Positions 40,863 to 49,926 of a DNA stretch of 64,000 nucleotides are shown piece after piece (position 1 is the stretch's first letter; the number at the start of each line of letters is the position of its first letter). A model generated the notes under the pieces. The model was not told where the DNA came from, did not search any database, and saw only the letters and a program-made list of their open reading frames with translations. The stretch spans positions 2,838,296-2,902,295 of the forward strand of contig NZ_CP050191.1 in NCBI RefSeq assembly GCF_011745145.1. The letters are read 5' to 3'. Source of the stretch: Mycobacterium sp. DL440 (GTDB taxonomy: Bacteria > Actinomycetota > Actinomycetes > Mycobacteriales > Mycobacteriaceae). Made by a program: the position numbers and the translations under genes.

Positions 40863-41013
40863 GCGTCAAGCAATGCGGGCCGACGCACAGAGAACCCAAA
40901 TATTTGCGCTTCGAATGTAGTTCGGCGTTTCATTCAACGTATCGCGAGCTGCGCACATTAGGAGTCGATATGACCTCGGTGACAGCGATAGCCGTCGCCA
41001 GGAAAATAGAATC

Positions 41014-41784
41014 ATGACGTCGGTATCCGTCAAAGGTGTGGAGCGACCCCACCGGGCAGCCCCCGGTCAGCAGTCGCGCATTCACCGTGCCGACGGTTCG
41101 CCCATTCGAGTCCTGCTGGTGGACGATGAGCCGGCGCTGGCCAACCTCGTGAAGATGGCCCTGCACTACGAGGGCTGGGTGACGGAGGTCGCGCGCAACG
41201 GCCAGGAAGCTGTCAGAAGTTTCGATGAGACCGACCCAGATCTCGTGGTGCTCGACGTAATGCTGCCCGATATCGACGGCCTGGAGGTTCTGCGACGCGT
41301 CCGGGAATCCGCCAGCTACACGCCAACCCTGCTCCTCACTGCGCGCGATTCGGTAATGGACCGCACACCAGGGCTGGCGGCGGGAGCCGATGACTACATG
41401 ACCAAGCCATTCAGCCTCGAAGAGCTGATGGCGAGGTTGCGCGGCCTGCTGGGCAGGTCCAGTGACGTGGCATCGCCTGAGGTCGAGACGCTACAGGTGG
41501 GTGATCTGGTGCTTGACGACGCCAGCCGTGAGGTGTTGCGCGACGGGGCGCCCGTGTCGTTGTCCGCCACCGAATTCGAGCTGCTGCGGTACTTGATGCG
41601 CAACCCGCGCCGGGCGCTCAGCCGCGCCGAGATTCTGGACCGGGTGTGGAATTACGGTTACGGCGGCCGGTCGAGCATCGTCGACCTCTACATCTCATAT
41701 CTGCGGAAGAAGATCGACACCGGCCGTTTGCCGATCATCCACACCGTTCGCGGAGTCGGATACATGCTGCGGCCAGGGGAATGA
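41014..41784 (+). CDS. OmpR-family response regulator, TrcR-like (copy 2)
   Basis: A 256-residue paralogue of the regulator at 37.6 kb, with the same domains: VLLVDDEPALANLVKMALHY, phospho-Asp in LVVLDVMLPDIDGLEVL, YMTKPFSLEELMA, and the winged helix with RALSRAEILDRVWNYGYGG. N-terminal RIHRADGSPIRVLLVDDE is shared. It too lacks a neighbouring sensor kinase. The leader holds an AT-rich stretch and a shared motif. Its likely targets are the local SulP-CA gene and the exported protein downstream, by position only. Confidence 0.9.
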   Translation: MTSVSVKGVERPHRAAPGQQSRIHRADGSPIRVLLVDDEPALANLVKMALHYEGWVTEVARNGQEAVRSFDETDPDLVVLDVMLPDIDGLEVLRRVRESASYTPTLLLTARDSVMDRTPGLAAGADDYMTKPFSLEELMARLRGLLGRSSDVASPEVETLQVGDLVLDDASREVLRDGAPVSLSATEFELLRYLMRNPRRALSRAEILDRVWNYGYGGRSSIVDLYISYLRKKIDTGRLPIIHTVRGVGYMLRPGE

Positions 41785-41970
41785 CGGCCTAGAACGTAAA
41801 TCACCGCCGACTGCTGATGGCGCAAAGATATTACCGTGGCCATTATTTTCACTGCGCCCTCTATGAATTGGCCATTCGTTTCGTATGAATTCTCTGTGGG
41901 TGTCGTCCAGTGAAATCATGTGTTTTCGATATGAGGTGGTCGATATCACGTCTATTCAAACCTAGACTGA

Positions 41971-41994
41971 AGGATATTTCACCTACTGGAAAGG
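41971..41994 (+). repeat. Leader motif, copy 2
   Basis: AGGATATTT, 7 bases, TGGAAAGG, as at 40840-40862. Here the second block lies 14 bases before the ATG of the small exported protein and probably acts as its ribosome site (ggaaaggtgg). Confidence 0.4.
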
Positions 41995-42008
41995 TGGTGT
42001 TTCCAATC

Positions 42009-42329
42009 ATGAAAGGACCGCAATATAACCGAGTGAAAGGCGCTGTGGCGATTCTCGGAGGCGCAGCGGCGCTGGGCTTGATGGTGGCCGCTCCCGCGGT
42101 CGCCGCACCGTCGAACCCCTCCGCGCAAGAGACCATCGACAAACTTCGGGCCGAGGGCTACAACGTCATCGTGGCCAAGGTCGGCACCGGGTCGTTGGAT
42201 CAGTGCAACGTCTCCACAGTGCGTCCAGGCCACGACATCAAACACAATTGGATCATCCGTGGTCCCCAGGGTCAGGTAGGCAACCTCACGCGCTACACGA
42301 CGGTCTACGTCGACCTGCACTGCAAGTGA
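42009..42329 (+). CDS. Small exported protein
   Basis: A 106-residue secreted protein. The signal peptide is clear (basic MKGPQYNRVKGAV, then AILGGAAALGLMVAAPAVAA). The mature part begins APSNPSAQETIDKLRAEGYN and has two cysteines (DQCNVS and the C-terminal DLHCK) that may pair. Similar small exported proteins of unknown role are common in mycobacteria. It follows copy 2 of the regulator by 224 bases and is last in the island before tRNA-Val. Confidence 0.8.
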   Translation: MKGPQYNRVKGAVAILGGAAALGLMVAAPAVAAPSNPSAQETIDKLRAEGYNVIVAKVGTGSLDQCNVSTVRPGHDIKHNWIIRGPQGQVGNLTRYTTVYVDLHCK

Positions 42330-42363
42330 TGACGCCGTCCACCGGACGGGCTGATGATGATCT

Positions 42364-42438
42364 TGGTGGGCGCGGACGGTATCGAACCGCCGACCGCTGG
42401 TGTGTAAAACCAGAGCTCTACCACTGAGCTACGCGCCC
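42364..42438 (-). tRNA. tRNA-Val (anticodon TAC)
   Basis: Read on the minus strand, a complete cloverleaf: acceptor GGGCGCG pairing CGCGCCC, D arm GCTCAGTGGTAGAGC, anticodon stem CTGGT/ACCAG with loop TTTACAC (anticodon TAC, valine), T arm CGGCGGTTCGATACCGTCCG, and an encoded CCA. It lies at the right edge of the island that separates Rv2237-like and ahpE-like genes; tRNA genes are common integration sites. Confidence 0.96.
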
Positions 42439-42480
42439 CGTCGCAGGCACGGTACACGCCGCAAGGGCGTGACCGGAAAT

Positions 42481-42942
42481 TCAAGCCTGCAATGCCGACA
42501 ATGCCTCCCGCCACACCGCCTGATCTCGCGCCTGGCCCGGGTCCATCATCTCGGCGAAGCGGATCTGACCGGCCTTGTCGACCACGAAGGTGCCGCGGTT
42601 GGGGTAGCCGGCGTCGGAGTTGAACACGCCGTAGGCCTGGGTGACGGCGCCGTGCGGCCAGAAATCCGACAGCACCGGGAACGTGAATCCACTTTCGATG
42701 GACCAGATCTTGTGCGTCGGGGGCGGCCCGACCGAGATGGCCAGGGTCGCGGTGTGCTCGTTCTCGTACAGCGGCAGCTTGTCGCGGATCTCGCCGAGTT
42801 CGCCTTCGCATACGCCGGTGAACGCCAACGGAAAGAACACCAGCAGCACGTCCTTGGCACCGCGGTACCCGCTGAGGGTGATCGGCCTGCCGTTCTGGTC
42901 CCGAAGCGTGAAATCCGGCGCCGGGGTACCGACAGCGAGCAC
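42481..42942 (-). CDS. ahpE: Peroxiredoxin AhpE
   Basis: A 153-residue one-cysteine peroxiredoxin that reduces peroxides and peroxynitrite. The peroxidatic Cys45 is in PLAFTGVCEGEL and the length equals that of M. tuberculosis AhpE (Rv2238c). GTG start. It shares one base with the stop of the upstream DUF3052 gene, so the two are coupled. Confidence 0.94.
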   Translation of the reverse strand: MLAVGTPAPDFTLRDQNGRPITLSGYRGAKDVLLVFFPLAFTGVCEGELGEIRDKLPLYENEHTATLAISVGPPPTHKIWSIESGFTFPVLSDFWPHGAVTQAYGVFNSDAGYPNRGTFVVDKAGQIRFAEMMDPGQARDQAVWREALSALQA

Positions 42943-43376
42943 TAACCCCTCTTTCCCGCGGCCTTCGATTTCGGCTGCACCAACCGGCTCGCCGTCCAGT
43001 CCCCCAATTTGGCCGACGAGGTCTGCATCAACCCTGCCGTCGGCGCCGATTCGGCGATCTCCGCGGGCTGAACGTGCCCGGGTTTACCGGTCTTGGGAGT
43101 CACCACCCAGATCACGCCGTCCTCGGCGAGTGGGGTGATGGCATCCATCAGCCGGTCGACGAGATCCCCGTCGTCGTCCCTCCACCAGAGCAATACGACA
43201 TCGACTACTTCGTCCGAATCCTCATCAACCAGCTCAGATCCGCACGCTTCTTCGACGTCGGCCCGGATGTCGTCGTCGCTATCCTCGTCCCAACCCAGTT
43301 CCTGGACTATCTGATCCTTCTGGATGCCCAGTATGTGGGCGTAGTTCGGGCCTGAGTCCGTCCCCGCCGCGACCAC
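42942..43376 (-). CDS. DUF3052 protein
   Basis: A 144-residue acidic actinobacterial protein (Rv2239c position). The N-terminal half is strongly acidic (DEDSDDDIRADVEEACGSE); VDVVLLWWRDDDGDLVDRL and GVIWVVTPKTGKPGHV are the conserved blocks. Function unknown. It forms a two-gene unit with ahpE, so a link to oxidative stress is possible. GTG start. Confidence 0.86.
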   Translation of the reverse strand: MVAAGTDSGPNYAHILGIQKDQIVQELGWDEDSDDDIRADVEEACGSELVDEDSDEVVDVVLLWWRDDDGDLVDRLMDAITPLAEDGVIWVVTPKTGKPGHVQPAEIAESAPTAGLMQTSSAKLGDWTASRLVQPKSKAAGKRG

Positions 43377-43524
43377 CTTCGGTCCTCCTTAACGTTTCTT
43401 CGAGCCTCTTTCAAGACTTTTTCCATCACTCGTTCATCCGCGTGCGCGATGCGTGTTGCGACCTATCGTCGCACGGCGAGGCATCAGCGCGGGTGTCCGG
43501 CGGGCCAGTTTGTCCGCTCACCTG

Positions 43525-44097
43525 TCAGTAAGCCTTGTCGCATCTGGTCAGTGCGTTCTCTCGGGCGGTGTTCGAGCGCTGCGATGCCGAGTTGAACTGG
43601 TCCGGGCCGACATGGCCGGAAATGGCGCTGACGAGGACTCTCGCCGAGTCGACCCACTCGGTCAGGGCGGCGTGCAGGTCCGGGGACAGCGCGTCGGACA
43701 GGCCGGAACTGACCAGGTCGGCGCTCCGGTTGAGCCCGTCGATCGCGGGGCCGGCCTTGGCCGCGGTGTCGCCACCGTTGTTGACCGCCTCGACGTAGCC
43801 GTTGACTGCGTTGACCGCGTCGACGGCAGAGGTGCTGAGGTCCTCGCACACGGTGTGCACGGCACGCGTGGTCAATGAGGCCTGGCGCTCGGATTCTCGG
43901 GTCACCGAGCTCGCCGAGGACTCTTCGATGGACGCCTTCACCGACGCCCGGTAATCGGGGGCCGCGGCGGAATCGACCTGTGCGGTACCGCCGGTAACGG
44001 ACGTACAACCCACCACGACCATCGCGATCACTGCGGCGCCACCGAGTGCGCACGCGACGATCCTCGCCTTTGCCCCAAACCGCCCATCAACCGGCAC
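43525..44097 (-). CDS. Predicted lipoprotein
   Basis: A 190-residue protein of unknown function (Rv2240c position). A hydrophobic segment ends in VVVGC followed by [11 protein letters not shown], the typical mycobacterial lipobox and tether. The mature part is helical and Ser/Ala-rich with one internal cysteine pair candidate (VCEDL and the C-terminal RCDKAY). It is divergent from aceE. Confidence 0.82.
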   Translation of the reverse strand: MPVDGRFGAKARIVACALGGAAVIAMVVVGCTSVTGGTAQVDSAAAPDYRASVKASIEESSASSVTRESERQASLTTRAVHTVCEDLSTSAVDAVNAVNGYVEAVNNGGDTAAKAGPAIDGLNRSADLVSSGLSDALSPDLHAALTEWVDSARVLVSAISGHVGPDQFNSASQRSNTARENALTRCDKAY

Positions 44098-44242
44098 GAT
44101 CTGCAGACGTTACCGGTTCACAAAGCAACCGATGGGTAACTTGCGCACCGCCACCCCCAGCGGCACGAAGGCGGCAAGATGGGGGGACGATAGAAGGTGC
44201 CACAAGCACTGTCAGTTGTTACCGCCTAACAAGGAGCGGAAG

Positions 44243-47032
44243 TTGACCACCGAGTTCGTGCGCCAGGACCTGGCCCAAAACTCCTCTACCCCAGCCGAAC
44301 CCGACCGGGTACGGGTCATCCGGGAGGGGGTTGCCTCCTACCTTCCGGATATCGATACCGACGAGACCGCGGAATGGTTGGAGTCGTTCGACGAGTTGCT
44401 GGAGCGATCGGGGCCGGCGCGTGCCCGGTATCTGATGCTTCGCCTGCTGGAGCGCTCCCGCGAGAAGCGCGTCGCCATCCCGGCACTGACGTCGACCGAC
44501 TACGTCAACACCATCCCAACCGAACTGGAGCCCTGGTTCCCCGGCGACGAGGACGTCGAACGACGCTACCGCGCCTGGATCCGTTGGAACGCGGCCATCA
44601 TGGTGCACCGCGCCCAGCGGCCGGGAGTCGGTGTGGGCGGCCATATTTCGACGTACGCGTCGTCGGCGTCGCTGTACGAGATCGGGTTCAACCACTTCTT
44701 CCGCGGCAAATCGCACCCGGGCGGCGGCGACCAGGTCTTCATTCAGGGGCACGCCTCCCCCGGCATCTACGCGCGCGCCTTCCTGGAAGGCAGGCTGACG
44801 ACCGACCAACTGGATGGTTTCCGCCAGGAACACAGCCATCCCGGCGGCGGCCTGCCGTCCTACCCGCACCCGCGCCTGATGCCGGATTTCTGGGAATTCC
44901 CGACGGTGTCGATGGGCCTGGGCCCGATGAACGCGATCTACCAGGCCCGGTTCAACCACTACCTGCATGATCGCGGCATCAAGGACACCTCCGATCAGCA
45001 CGTGTGGGCATTCCTCGGCGACGGCGAGATGGATGAGCCGGAGAGCCGCGGCCTGATCCAGGTGGCCGCCAACGAGGCACTGGACAACCTGACCTTCGTG
45101 GTGAACTGCAACCTGCAGCGCCTGGATGGCCCGGTCCGCGGCAACGGCAAGATCATCCAGGAACTGGAGTCGTTCTTCCGCGGCGCCGGCTGGAACGTCA
45201 TCAAGGTGGTGTGGGGCCGCGAGTGGGATGCGCTGCTGCACGCCGACCGCGACGGCGCGCTGGTCAACCTGATGAACACCACGCCCGACGGCGACTACCA
45301 GACCTACAAGGCCAACGACGGCGCCTACGTGCGCGACCACTTCTTCGGCCGCGACCCGCGCACCAAGGCCCTGGTCGAGCCGATGACCGACCAGGAGATC
45401 TGGAACCTCAAGCGCGGCGGTCACGACTACCGCAAGGTGTATGCCGCATACCGTGCCGCGATGGAGCACAAGGGCCAGCCGACGATCATCCTGGCCAAGA
45501 CCATCAAGGGCTACACACTGGGCAGCCACTTCGAGGGCCGCAATGCCACGCACCAGATGAAAAAGCTTGCGCTGCAAGATCTCAAGGATTTCCGTGACGT
45601 CACGCGGGTACCGATCACCGATGAACAGCTCGAGCAGGACCCGTATCTGCCGCCGTACTACCACCCGGGGCCGGAAACCCCCGAGATCCGGTATCTGCTG
45701 GACCGGCGCCGCGCCCTGGGCGGGTTCGTGCCCGCCCGTCGGAACAAGTCCACGCCGCTGGCGCTTCCCGCGGCAGACGCCTACTCGGCACTGAAGAAGG
45801 GGTCCGGCAACCAGTCCGTGGCCACCACCATGGCGACGGTGCGTACATTCAAGGAACTGTTGCGGGACAAGAACATCGGTCCTCGCCTGGTGCCGATCAT
45901 CCCCGACGAGGCCCGTACCTTCGGCATGGACTCGTGGTTCCCGAGCCTGAAGATCTACAACCGCAACGGGCAGCTGTACACGTCGGTGGATTCGGCATTG
46001 ATGTTGGCCTACAAGGAATCCGAGATCGGCCAGATCCTGCACGAGGGTATCAACGAGGCCGGGTCCACCGCGTCGTTCACCGCGGTCGGCACGTCGTACT
46101 CCACCCACAACGAGCCGATGATCCCGATCTACATCTTCTATTCGATGTTCGGTTTCCAGCGCACCGGCGACGGCCTGTGGGCGGCGGCCGATCAGATGGC
46201 CAAGGGCTTCGTGCTCGGGGCGACGGCCGGGCGCACCACGCTGACCGGCGAGGGTCTGCAGCACGCCGACGGCCATTCGCTGCTGCTGGCGTCGACCAAC
46301 CCCGCCGCGGTGACCTATGACCCGGCGTTCGCCTACGAGGTCGCCCACATCATCGAGAGCGGCCTGCAGCGGATGTACGGCGAGCACGCCGAGAACGTGT
46401 TCTTCTACATCACCATCTACAACGAGCCCTACGTACAGCCCGCAGAGCCGGCCAACCTGGACACCGAGGCCCTGCTGCGCGGCATGTACCGCTACCGCAA
46501 AGCTCCCGAACAACGCACGAACACCGCCCAGATCCTGGCATCGGGTGTGTCGATGCCCGAGGCACTCCGCGCGGCGGACATGCTGGCGGCAGAGTGGGAT
46601 GTGGCGGCCGACGTGTGGTCGGTAACCAGCTGGGGCGAGCTCAACCGGGAAGGCGTGGAGATCGAGCGGCACCGGCTGCGCCATCCGGATCAGCCCGCCC
46701 GCACCCCGCACGTCACCAGCGCCCTGGCCGATGCGGCTGGCCCGGTGGTGGCGGTGTCGGACTGGATGCGTGGGGTGCCCGAGCAGATCCGGCCGTGGGT
46801 GCCGGGCACCTACATCACGCTGGGTACCGACGGCTTCGGCTTCTCCGACACCCGACCGGCGGCACGGCGTTTCTTCAACACCGACGCCGAGTCGGTGGTG
46901 GTCGCGGCGCTGGAGGGGCTGGCGCGTGATGGCGAGATCGATCCCTCGGTGCCCATCGCGGCAGCCAAGCAGTACAAGATCGACGACGTGTTCGCCGCGG
47001 CGGTGTCCTTCGTGGACACCGGCAGCGCCTAG
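44243..47032 (+). CDS. aceE: Pyruvate dehydrogenase E1 (homodimeric)
   Basis: The E1 subunit that decarboxylates pyruvate with thiamine diphosphate and acetylates the lipoyl E2 (partial gene at 1-938). It is 929 residues from the TTG at 44243, which has a good ribosome site (aaggag) and gives the conserved [14 protein letters not shown] start. The ThDP motif is [12 protein letters not shown] to NCN, and [18 protein letters not shown] and HQMKKL are family blocks. The frame is open upstream to 44132 but that part is not conserved. A strong hairpin follows at 47.04 kb. Confidence 0.96.
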   Translation: MTTEFVRQDLAQNSSTPAEPDRVRVIREGVASYLPDIDTDETAEWLESFDELLERSGPARARYLMLRLLERSREKRVAIPALTSTDYVNTIPTELEPWFPGDEDVERRYRAWIRWNAAIMVHRAQRPGVGVGGHISTYASSASLYEIGFNHFFRGKSHPGGGDQVFIQGHASPGIYARAFLEGRLTTDQLDGFRQEHSHPGGGLPSYPHPRLMPDFWEFPTVSMGLGPMNAIYQARFNHYLHDRGIKDTSDQHVWAFLGDGEMDEPESRGLIQVAANEALDNLTFVVNCNLQRLDGPVRGNGKIIQELESFFRGAGWNVIKVVWGREWDALLHADRDGALVNLMNTTPDGDYQTYKANDGAYVRDHFFGRDPRTKALVEPMTDQEIWNLKRGGHDYRKVYAAYRAAMEHKGQPTIILAKTIKGYTLGSHFEGRNATHQMKKLALQDLKDFRDVTRVPITDEQLEQDPYLPPYYHPGPETPEIRYLLDRRRALGGFVPARRNKSTPLALPAADAYSALKKGSGNQSVATTMATVRTFKELLRDKNIGPRLVPIIPDEARTFGMDSWFPSLKIYNRNGQLYTSVDSALMLAYKESEIGQILHEGINEAGSTASFTAVGTSYSTHNEPMIPIYIFYSMFGFQRTGDGLWAAADQMAKGFVLGATAGRTTLTGEGLQHADGHSLLLASTNPAAVTYDPAFAYEVAHIIESGLQRMYGEHAENVFFYITIYNEPYVQPAEPANLDTEALLRGMYRYRKAPEQRTNTAQILASGVSMPEALRAADMLAAEWDVAADVWSVTSWGELNREGVEIERHRLRHPDQPARTPHVTSALADAAGPVVAVSDWMRGVPEQIRPWVPGTYITLGTDGFGFSDTRPAARRFFNTDAESVVVAALEGLARDGEIDPSVPIAAAKQYKIDDVFAAAVSFVDTGSA

Positions 47033-47040
47033 TTTCTTCG

Positions 47041-47102
47041 CGCGAGCAGACGCTCCGGTACCCCGGATCGCGACAATTCGGGTGCCGGAGCGTCTGCTCG
47101 CG
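47041..47102. terminator. 22-bp hairpin after aceE
   Basis: Arms at 47041-47062 and 47081-47102 (cgcgagcagacgctccggta- and its complement) match at 21 of 22 positions, the odd pair being G-U capable, with an 18-base loop. It starts 8 bases after the aceE stop and ends 49 bases before mabR. There is no T tract. Confidence 0.75.
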
Positions 47103-47150
47103 GAAGGACTGTTGGAGGAATCCACCAGAAAATAGGCGTAGCTTTTAGGG

Positions 47151-48434
47151 ATGCCCGACAAGCGGTTCATACCGCCGAAATCGACCGTCGAGGTCCTTGA
47201 GAGCGTGCCCGACTCGGTGCTGCGCCGGTTGAAGCAGTACTCCGGCCGACTGGCCACCGAGGCGGTACACGCCATGGCGGAGCGCCTGGACTTCTTCTCC
47301 GATCTCGACGCATCGCAGCGGGCCAGCGTGCAGCTGGTGGTGCAGACCGCCGTCGTCAACTTCGTCGAATGGATGCGGGACCCAACCAGCGACGTCAGCT
47401 ATACCGCCCAGGCCTTCGAAGTGGTGCCGCAGGACCTGCGCCGCCGGATCGCACTGCGCCAGTCGGTCGAGATGGTGCGGACCTCGATGGAGTTCTTCGA
47501 GGAGGTGGTGCCGCTGCTGGCCCGGTCCGAGGAGCAGCTCAACGCGCTGACCGCGGGCATCCTGCGCTACAGCCGAGACCTGGCGTTCGCAGCGGCCAGC
47601 GCCTACGCCGACCAGGCGGAGGCCCGCGGGGCCTGGGATCTGCGGATGGAGGCCAACGTCGTCGACGCCGTGGTGCGCGGCGACACCGGGCCCGAGTTGC
47701 AGTCCCAGGCCGCGGCCCTGAACTGGGATGCGACCGCGCCGGCCACAGTGATCGTCGGCCTGCCGCGTCCAGATCGGTTGGACCTCGCTCGCGATGACAT
47801 CCATGACGTTGTGAAGCGTCATAAACGCGCGGCACTGTCCGATGTGCACGGCACCTGGCTGGTGACCATCGTGTCCGGCGCGCTGTCAGCAACCGACCGC
47901 TTCCTGGTCGACCTGCTGTCGGTGTTCGCCGACGGCCCGGTGGTGACCGGGCCGACCTCCCCGACGCTGACGGCCGCGCACCGCAGCGCCACCGAGGCGA
48001 TCTCCGGGATGAACGCGGTGGCCGGCTGGCCCGGTGCACCCCGGCCGGTGTCTGCCCGCGAGCTGCTGCCCGAACGGGCCCTGATGGGCGATGCGACGGC
48101 GCTCGCGGCACTGGAGAGCGAGGTCATGCGCCCGTTGGCCGATGCCGGGCCGGCACTCACGGAGACCCTGGACGCATTCCTGGATTCCGGGGGTGCCATA
48201 GAAGCTTGTGCGCGCAAATTGTTCGTTCATCCAAACACCGTGCGCTACCGGCTGAAACGGATCGGCGACTTCACCGGGCGCGATCCAGCGGTGCCGCGGG
48301 ACGCGTACGTGCTGCGTGTGGCTTCGACAACCGGCAGACTGAGCAAACAGGCGTACCAGCCGAGCACGCCAAATGCCGGAACCGTGGTGATACCGGCGAT
48401 TCGCCCGGCACATTCTGCCAGACAACGGGCCTGA
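47151..48434 (+). CDS. mabR: PucR-type regulator MabR of the FAS-II operon
   Basis: A 427-residue PucR-family regulator. The C-terminal HTH_30 domain is GGAIEACARKLFVHPNTVRY followed by RLKRIGDFTGRDP; the central part resembles the GGDEF-like CdaR domain. It sits directly before fabD, as does Rv2242/MabR, which is reported to control the mycolic-acid operon fabD-acpM-kasA-kasB-accD6 and respond to acyl-CoA. A candidate inverted-repeat operator lies downstream, at 48508-48567. Confidence 0.93.
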   Translation: MPDKRFIPPKSTVEVLESVPDSVLRRLKQYSGRLATEAVHAMAERLDFFSDLDASQRASVQLVVQTAVVNFVEWMRDPTSDVSYTAQAFEVVPQDLRRRIALRQSVEMVRTSMEFFEEVVPLLARSEEQLNALTAGILRYSRDLAFAAASAYADQAEARGAWDLRMEANVVDAVVRGDTGPELQSQAAALNWDATAPATVIVGLPRPDRLDLARDDIHDVVKRHKRAALSDVHGTWLVTIVSGALSATDRFLVDLLSVFADGPVVTGPTSPTLTAAHRSATEAISGMNAVAGWPGAPRPVSARELLPERALMGDATALAALESEVMRPLADAGPALTETLDAFLDSGGAIEACARKLFVHPNTVRYRLKRIGDFTGRDPAVPRDAYVLRVASTTGRLSKQAYQPSTPNAGTVVIPAIRPAHSARQRA

Positions 48435-48507
48435 GCTGGGCTCACCCGACGTCCGAGCGGCTGTGACAGATTTCGCTGCGGTGAAGGCAATGTCGCATCA
48501 CATGCAC

Positions 48508-48567
48508 TTTTGTGGGGAACCTACAAAAACATAAGACAAGGTTCATAATCTCTTACACCCCACAAAA
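48508..48567. promoter_or_regulatory. Candidate MabR operator in the fabD promoter
   Basis: TTTTGTGGGG (48508-48517) and CCCCACAAAA (48558-48567) are exact complements 40 bases apart, and a second ACAAAA (48523-48528) lies close to the left arm. The block lies between mabR and fabD, with a -10-like CATAAT at 48544-48549 in between. MabR is reported to bind an inverted repeat in this promoter; the exact published site was not checked. Confidence 0.6.
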
Positions 48568-48606
48568 CCGTCTTCACAGTGTTCTCTTAATGACGTGCCT
48601 CAACCC

Positions 48607-49536
48607 ATGCTCGCATTGCTTGCTCCCGGACAGGGATCGCAGACGCCCGGCATGCTCTCCTCTTGGCTGGAGCTGCCCGGTGCGGCCGATCGCCTCGCCA
48701 CGTGGTCGCAGATCAGCGGCCTGGATCTGGCGCGTCTGGGAACCACCGCCACCGCCGAGGAGATCACCGACACCGCGGTGACGCAGCCGTTGGTGGTGGC
48801 CGCCACGCTGCTGGCCTATGAGGAACTGACCAAGCGCGGCGTGCCCGAGACCGCTGAAACCATCGTCGCGGGCCATTCGGTCGGTGAGATCGCCGCCTAC
48901 GCCATCGCCGGCGTCATCTCTGCTGACGACGCCGTCAAGCTGGCCGCCACCCGTGGTGCCGAGATGGCCAAGGCCTGCGCGGCCGAGCCGACCGGCATGT
49001 CTGCGGTGCTCGGCGGCGACGAGGCCGAAGTATTGGAAGCGCTGGCACGTCTTGACCTGATCCCCGCCAACCGCAACGCCGCGGGCCAGATCGTAGCCGC
49101 CGGCGCGATCGCTGCCCTGGAGAAGCTCGCCGAGGATCCGCCGGCCAAGGCCCGCGTCCGTCAGCTGGCCACCGCGGGCGCGTTCCACACCCGGTACATG
49201 GCCTCCGCACTGGACGGGTACGCCGCCGCCGCGGAGTCTGTAACGACCACAGAGTCCTTGGGCCCGACCACGATTCTCCTGTCGAACGTGGACGGCCAGC
49301 CGGTCGCCTCGGCCGCCGATGCCATGGAGAAGCTGGTGTCCCAGCTGACCAAGCCGGTGCGCTGGGATCTGTGCTCGGCCACCATCCGGGAGCGCTTCCA
49401 GGGCGCCGAGCGCGCCGGGATCGTCGAGTTCCCGCCGGCGGGCACCCTGGTCGGTATCGCCAAGCGTGAACTGAAGGGCACGCCGACCCGCGCGGTCAAG
49501 GCCCCCGCAGATCTGGACGGGCTGGACGAGCTGTAA
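48607..49536 (+). CDS. fabD: Malonyl-CoA:ACP transacylase
   Basis: FabD loads malonyl groups onto AcpM for FAS-II. The 309-residue protein has LLAPGQGSQTPGM, the nucleophile Ser91 in AGHSVGE and His194 in GAFHTRYM, plus IVEFPPAGTL. ATG 48607 matches the M. tuberculosis beginning; GTG 48595 is an alternative adding 4 residues. First gene of the FAS-II operon and 172 bases downstream of mabR. Confidence 0.96.
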   Translation: MLALLAPGQGSQTPGMLSSWLELPGAADRLATWSQISGLDLARLGTTATAEEITDTAVTQPLVVAATLLAYEELTKRGVPETAETIVAGHSVGEIAAYAIAGVISADDAVKLAATRGAEMAKACAAEPTGMSAVLGGDEAEVLEALARLDLIPANRNAAGQIVAAGAIAALEKLAEDPPAKARVRQLATAGAFHTRYMASALDGYAAAAESVTTTESLGPTTILLSNVDGQPVASAADAMEKLVSQLTKPVRWDLCSATIRERFQGAERAGIVEFPPAGTLVGIAKRELKGTPTRAVKAPADLDGLDEL

Positions 49537-49629
49537 GTCCAGCGACAACCGAATAGCCAACGAAATACCGAACGACCCGAATTGTCCTCCGCATCCGGAG
49601 GGCAGTCTCAACAAAAAGAAGGAAACACC

Positions 49630-49926
49630 ATGGGCGCCAGCCAAGAAGAAATCATCTCCGGTCTCGCCGAGATCATCGAAGAGGTCACCGGCATCGAGCC
49701 GTCTGAGGTGACCCCCGAGAAGTCGTTCGTCGACGACCTGGACATCGACTCGCTGTCGATGGTGGAGATCGCCGTGCAGACCGAGGACAAGTACGGCGTG
49801 AAGATCCCCGACGAGGACCTGGCCGGCCTGCGCACCGTCGGTGACGTCGTCTCCTACATCCAGAAGCTCGAGGAAGAGAACCCCGAGGCCGCCGCCGCCC
49901 TGCGCGAGAAGTTTGGCTCGGAATGA
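49630..49926 (+). CDS. acpM: Meromycolate acyl carrier protein AcpM
   Basis: A 98-residue acyl carrier protein that carries the growing meromycolate chain. The phosphopantetheine attachment motif is DIDSLSMVE, Ser41. The C-terminal tail is shorter than the 115-residue M. tuberculosis protein. A ribosome site (aagaaggaa) precedes the ATG; an in-frame GTG/ATG further up at 49582 is not conserved. The stop overlaps the kasA start (ATGA). Confidence 0.96.
   Translation: MGASQEEIISGLAEIIEEVTGIEPSEVTPEKSFVDDLDIDSLSMVEIAVQTEDKYGVKIPDEDLAGLRTVGDVVSYIQKLEEENPEAAAALREKFGSE

Larger units (their letters stand above)
40673..41013. other. Divergent control region, SulP-CA and second regulator
   Basis: About 340 bases between the SulP-carbonic anhydrase gene and the second response regulator. 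It holds the SulP ribosome site, a strong hairpin (40731-40756) and a leader motif shared with 41.97 kb. It also holds a 15-codon open frame (40873-40920, MRADAQRTQIFALRM) with GGAAAGGGG in front, possibly a leader peptide. The stretch is AT-richer than its flanks. Confidence 0.5.

Noticed and set aside
41910..42008. Longer start for the small exported protein
   Set aside because: It would hide the signal peptide behind 33 unconserved residues and place the ribosome site inside the gene.
42364..42438. tRNA-Val as proof of site-specific integration
   Set aside because: No integrase and no duplicated tRNA 3' end could be found by eye in the island, so only the position suggests it.
44219..47359. 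1,046-codon open frame on the minus strand
   Set aside because: It is antisense to aceE, Arg/His/Gly-rich and without any domain; a shadow of the high GC third position.
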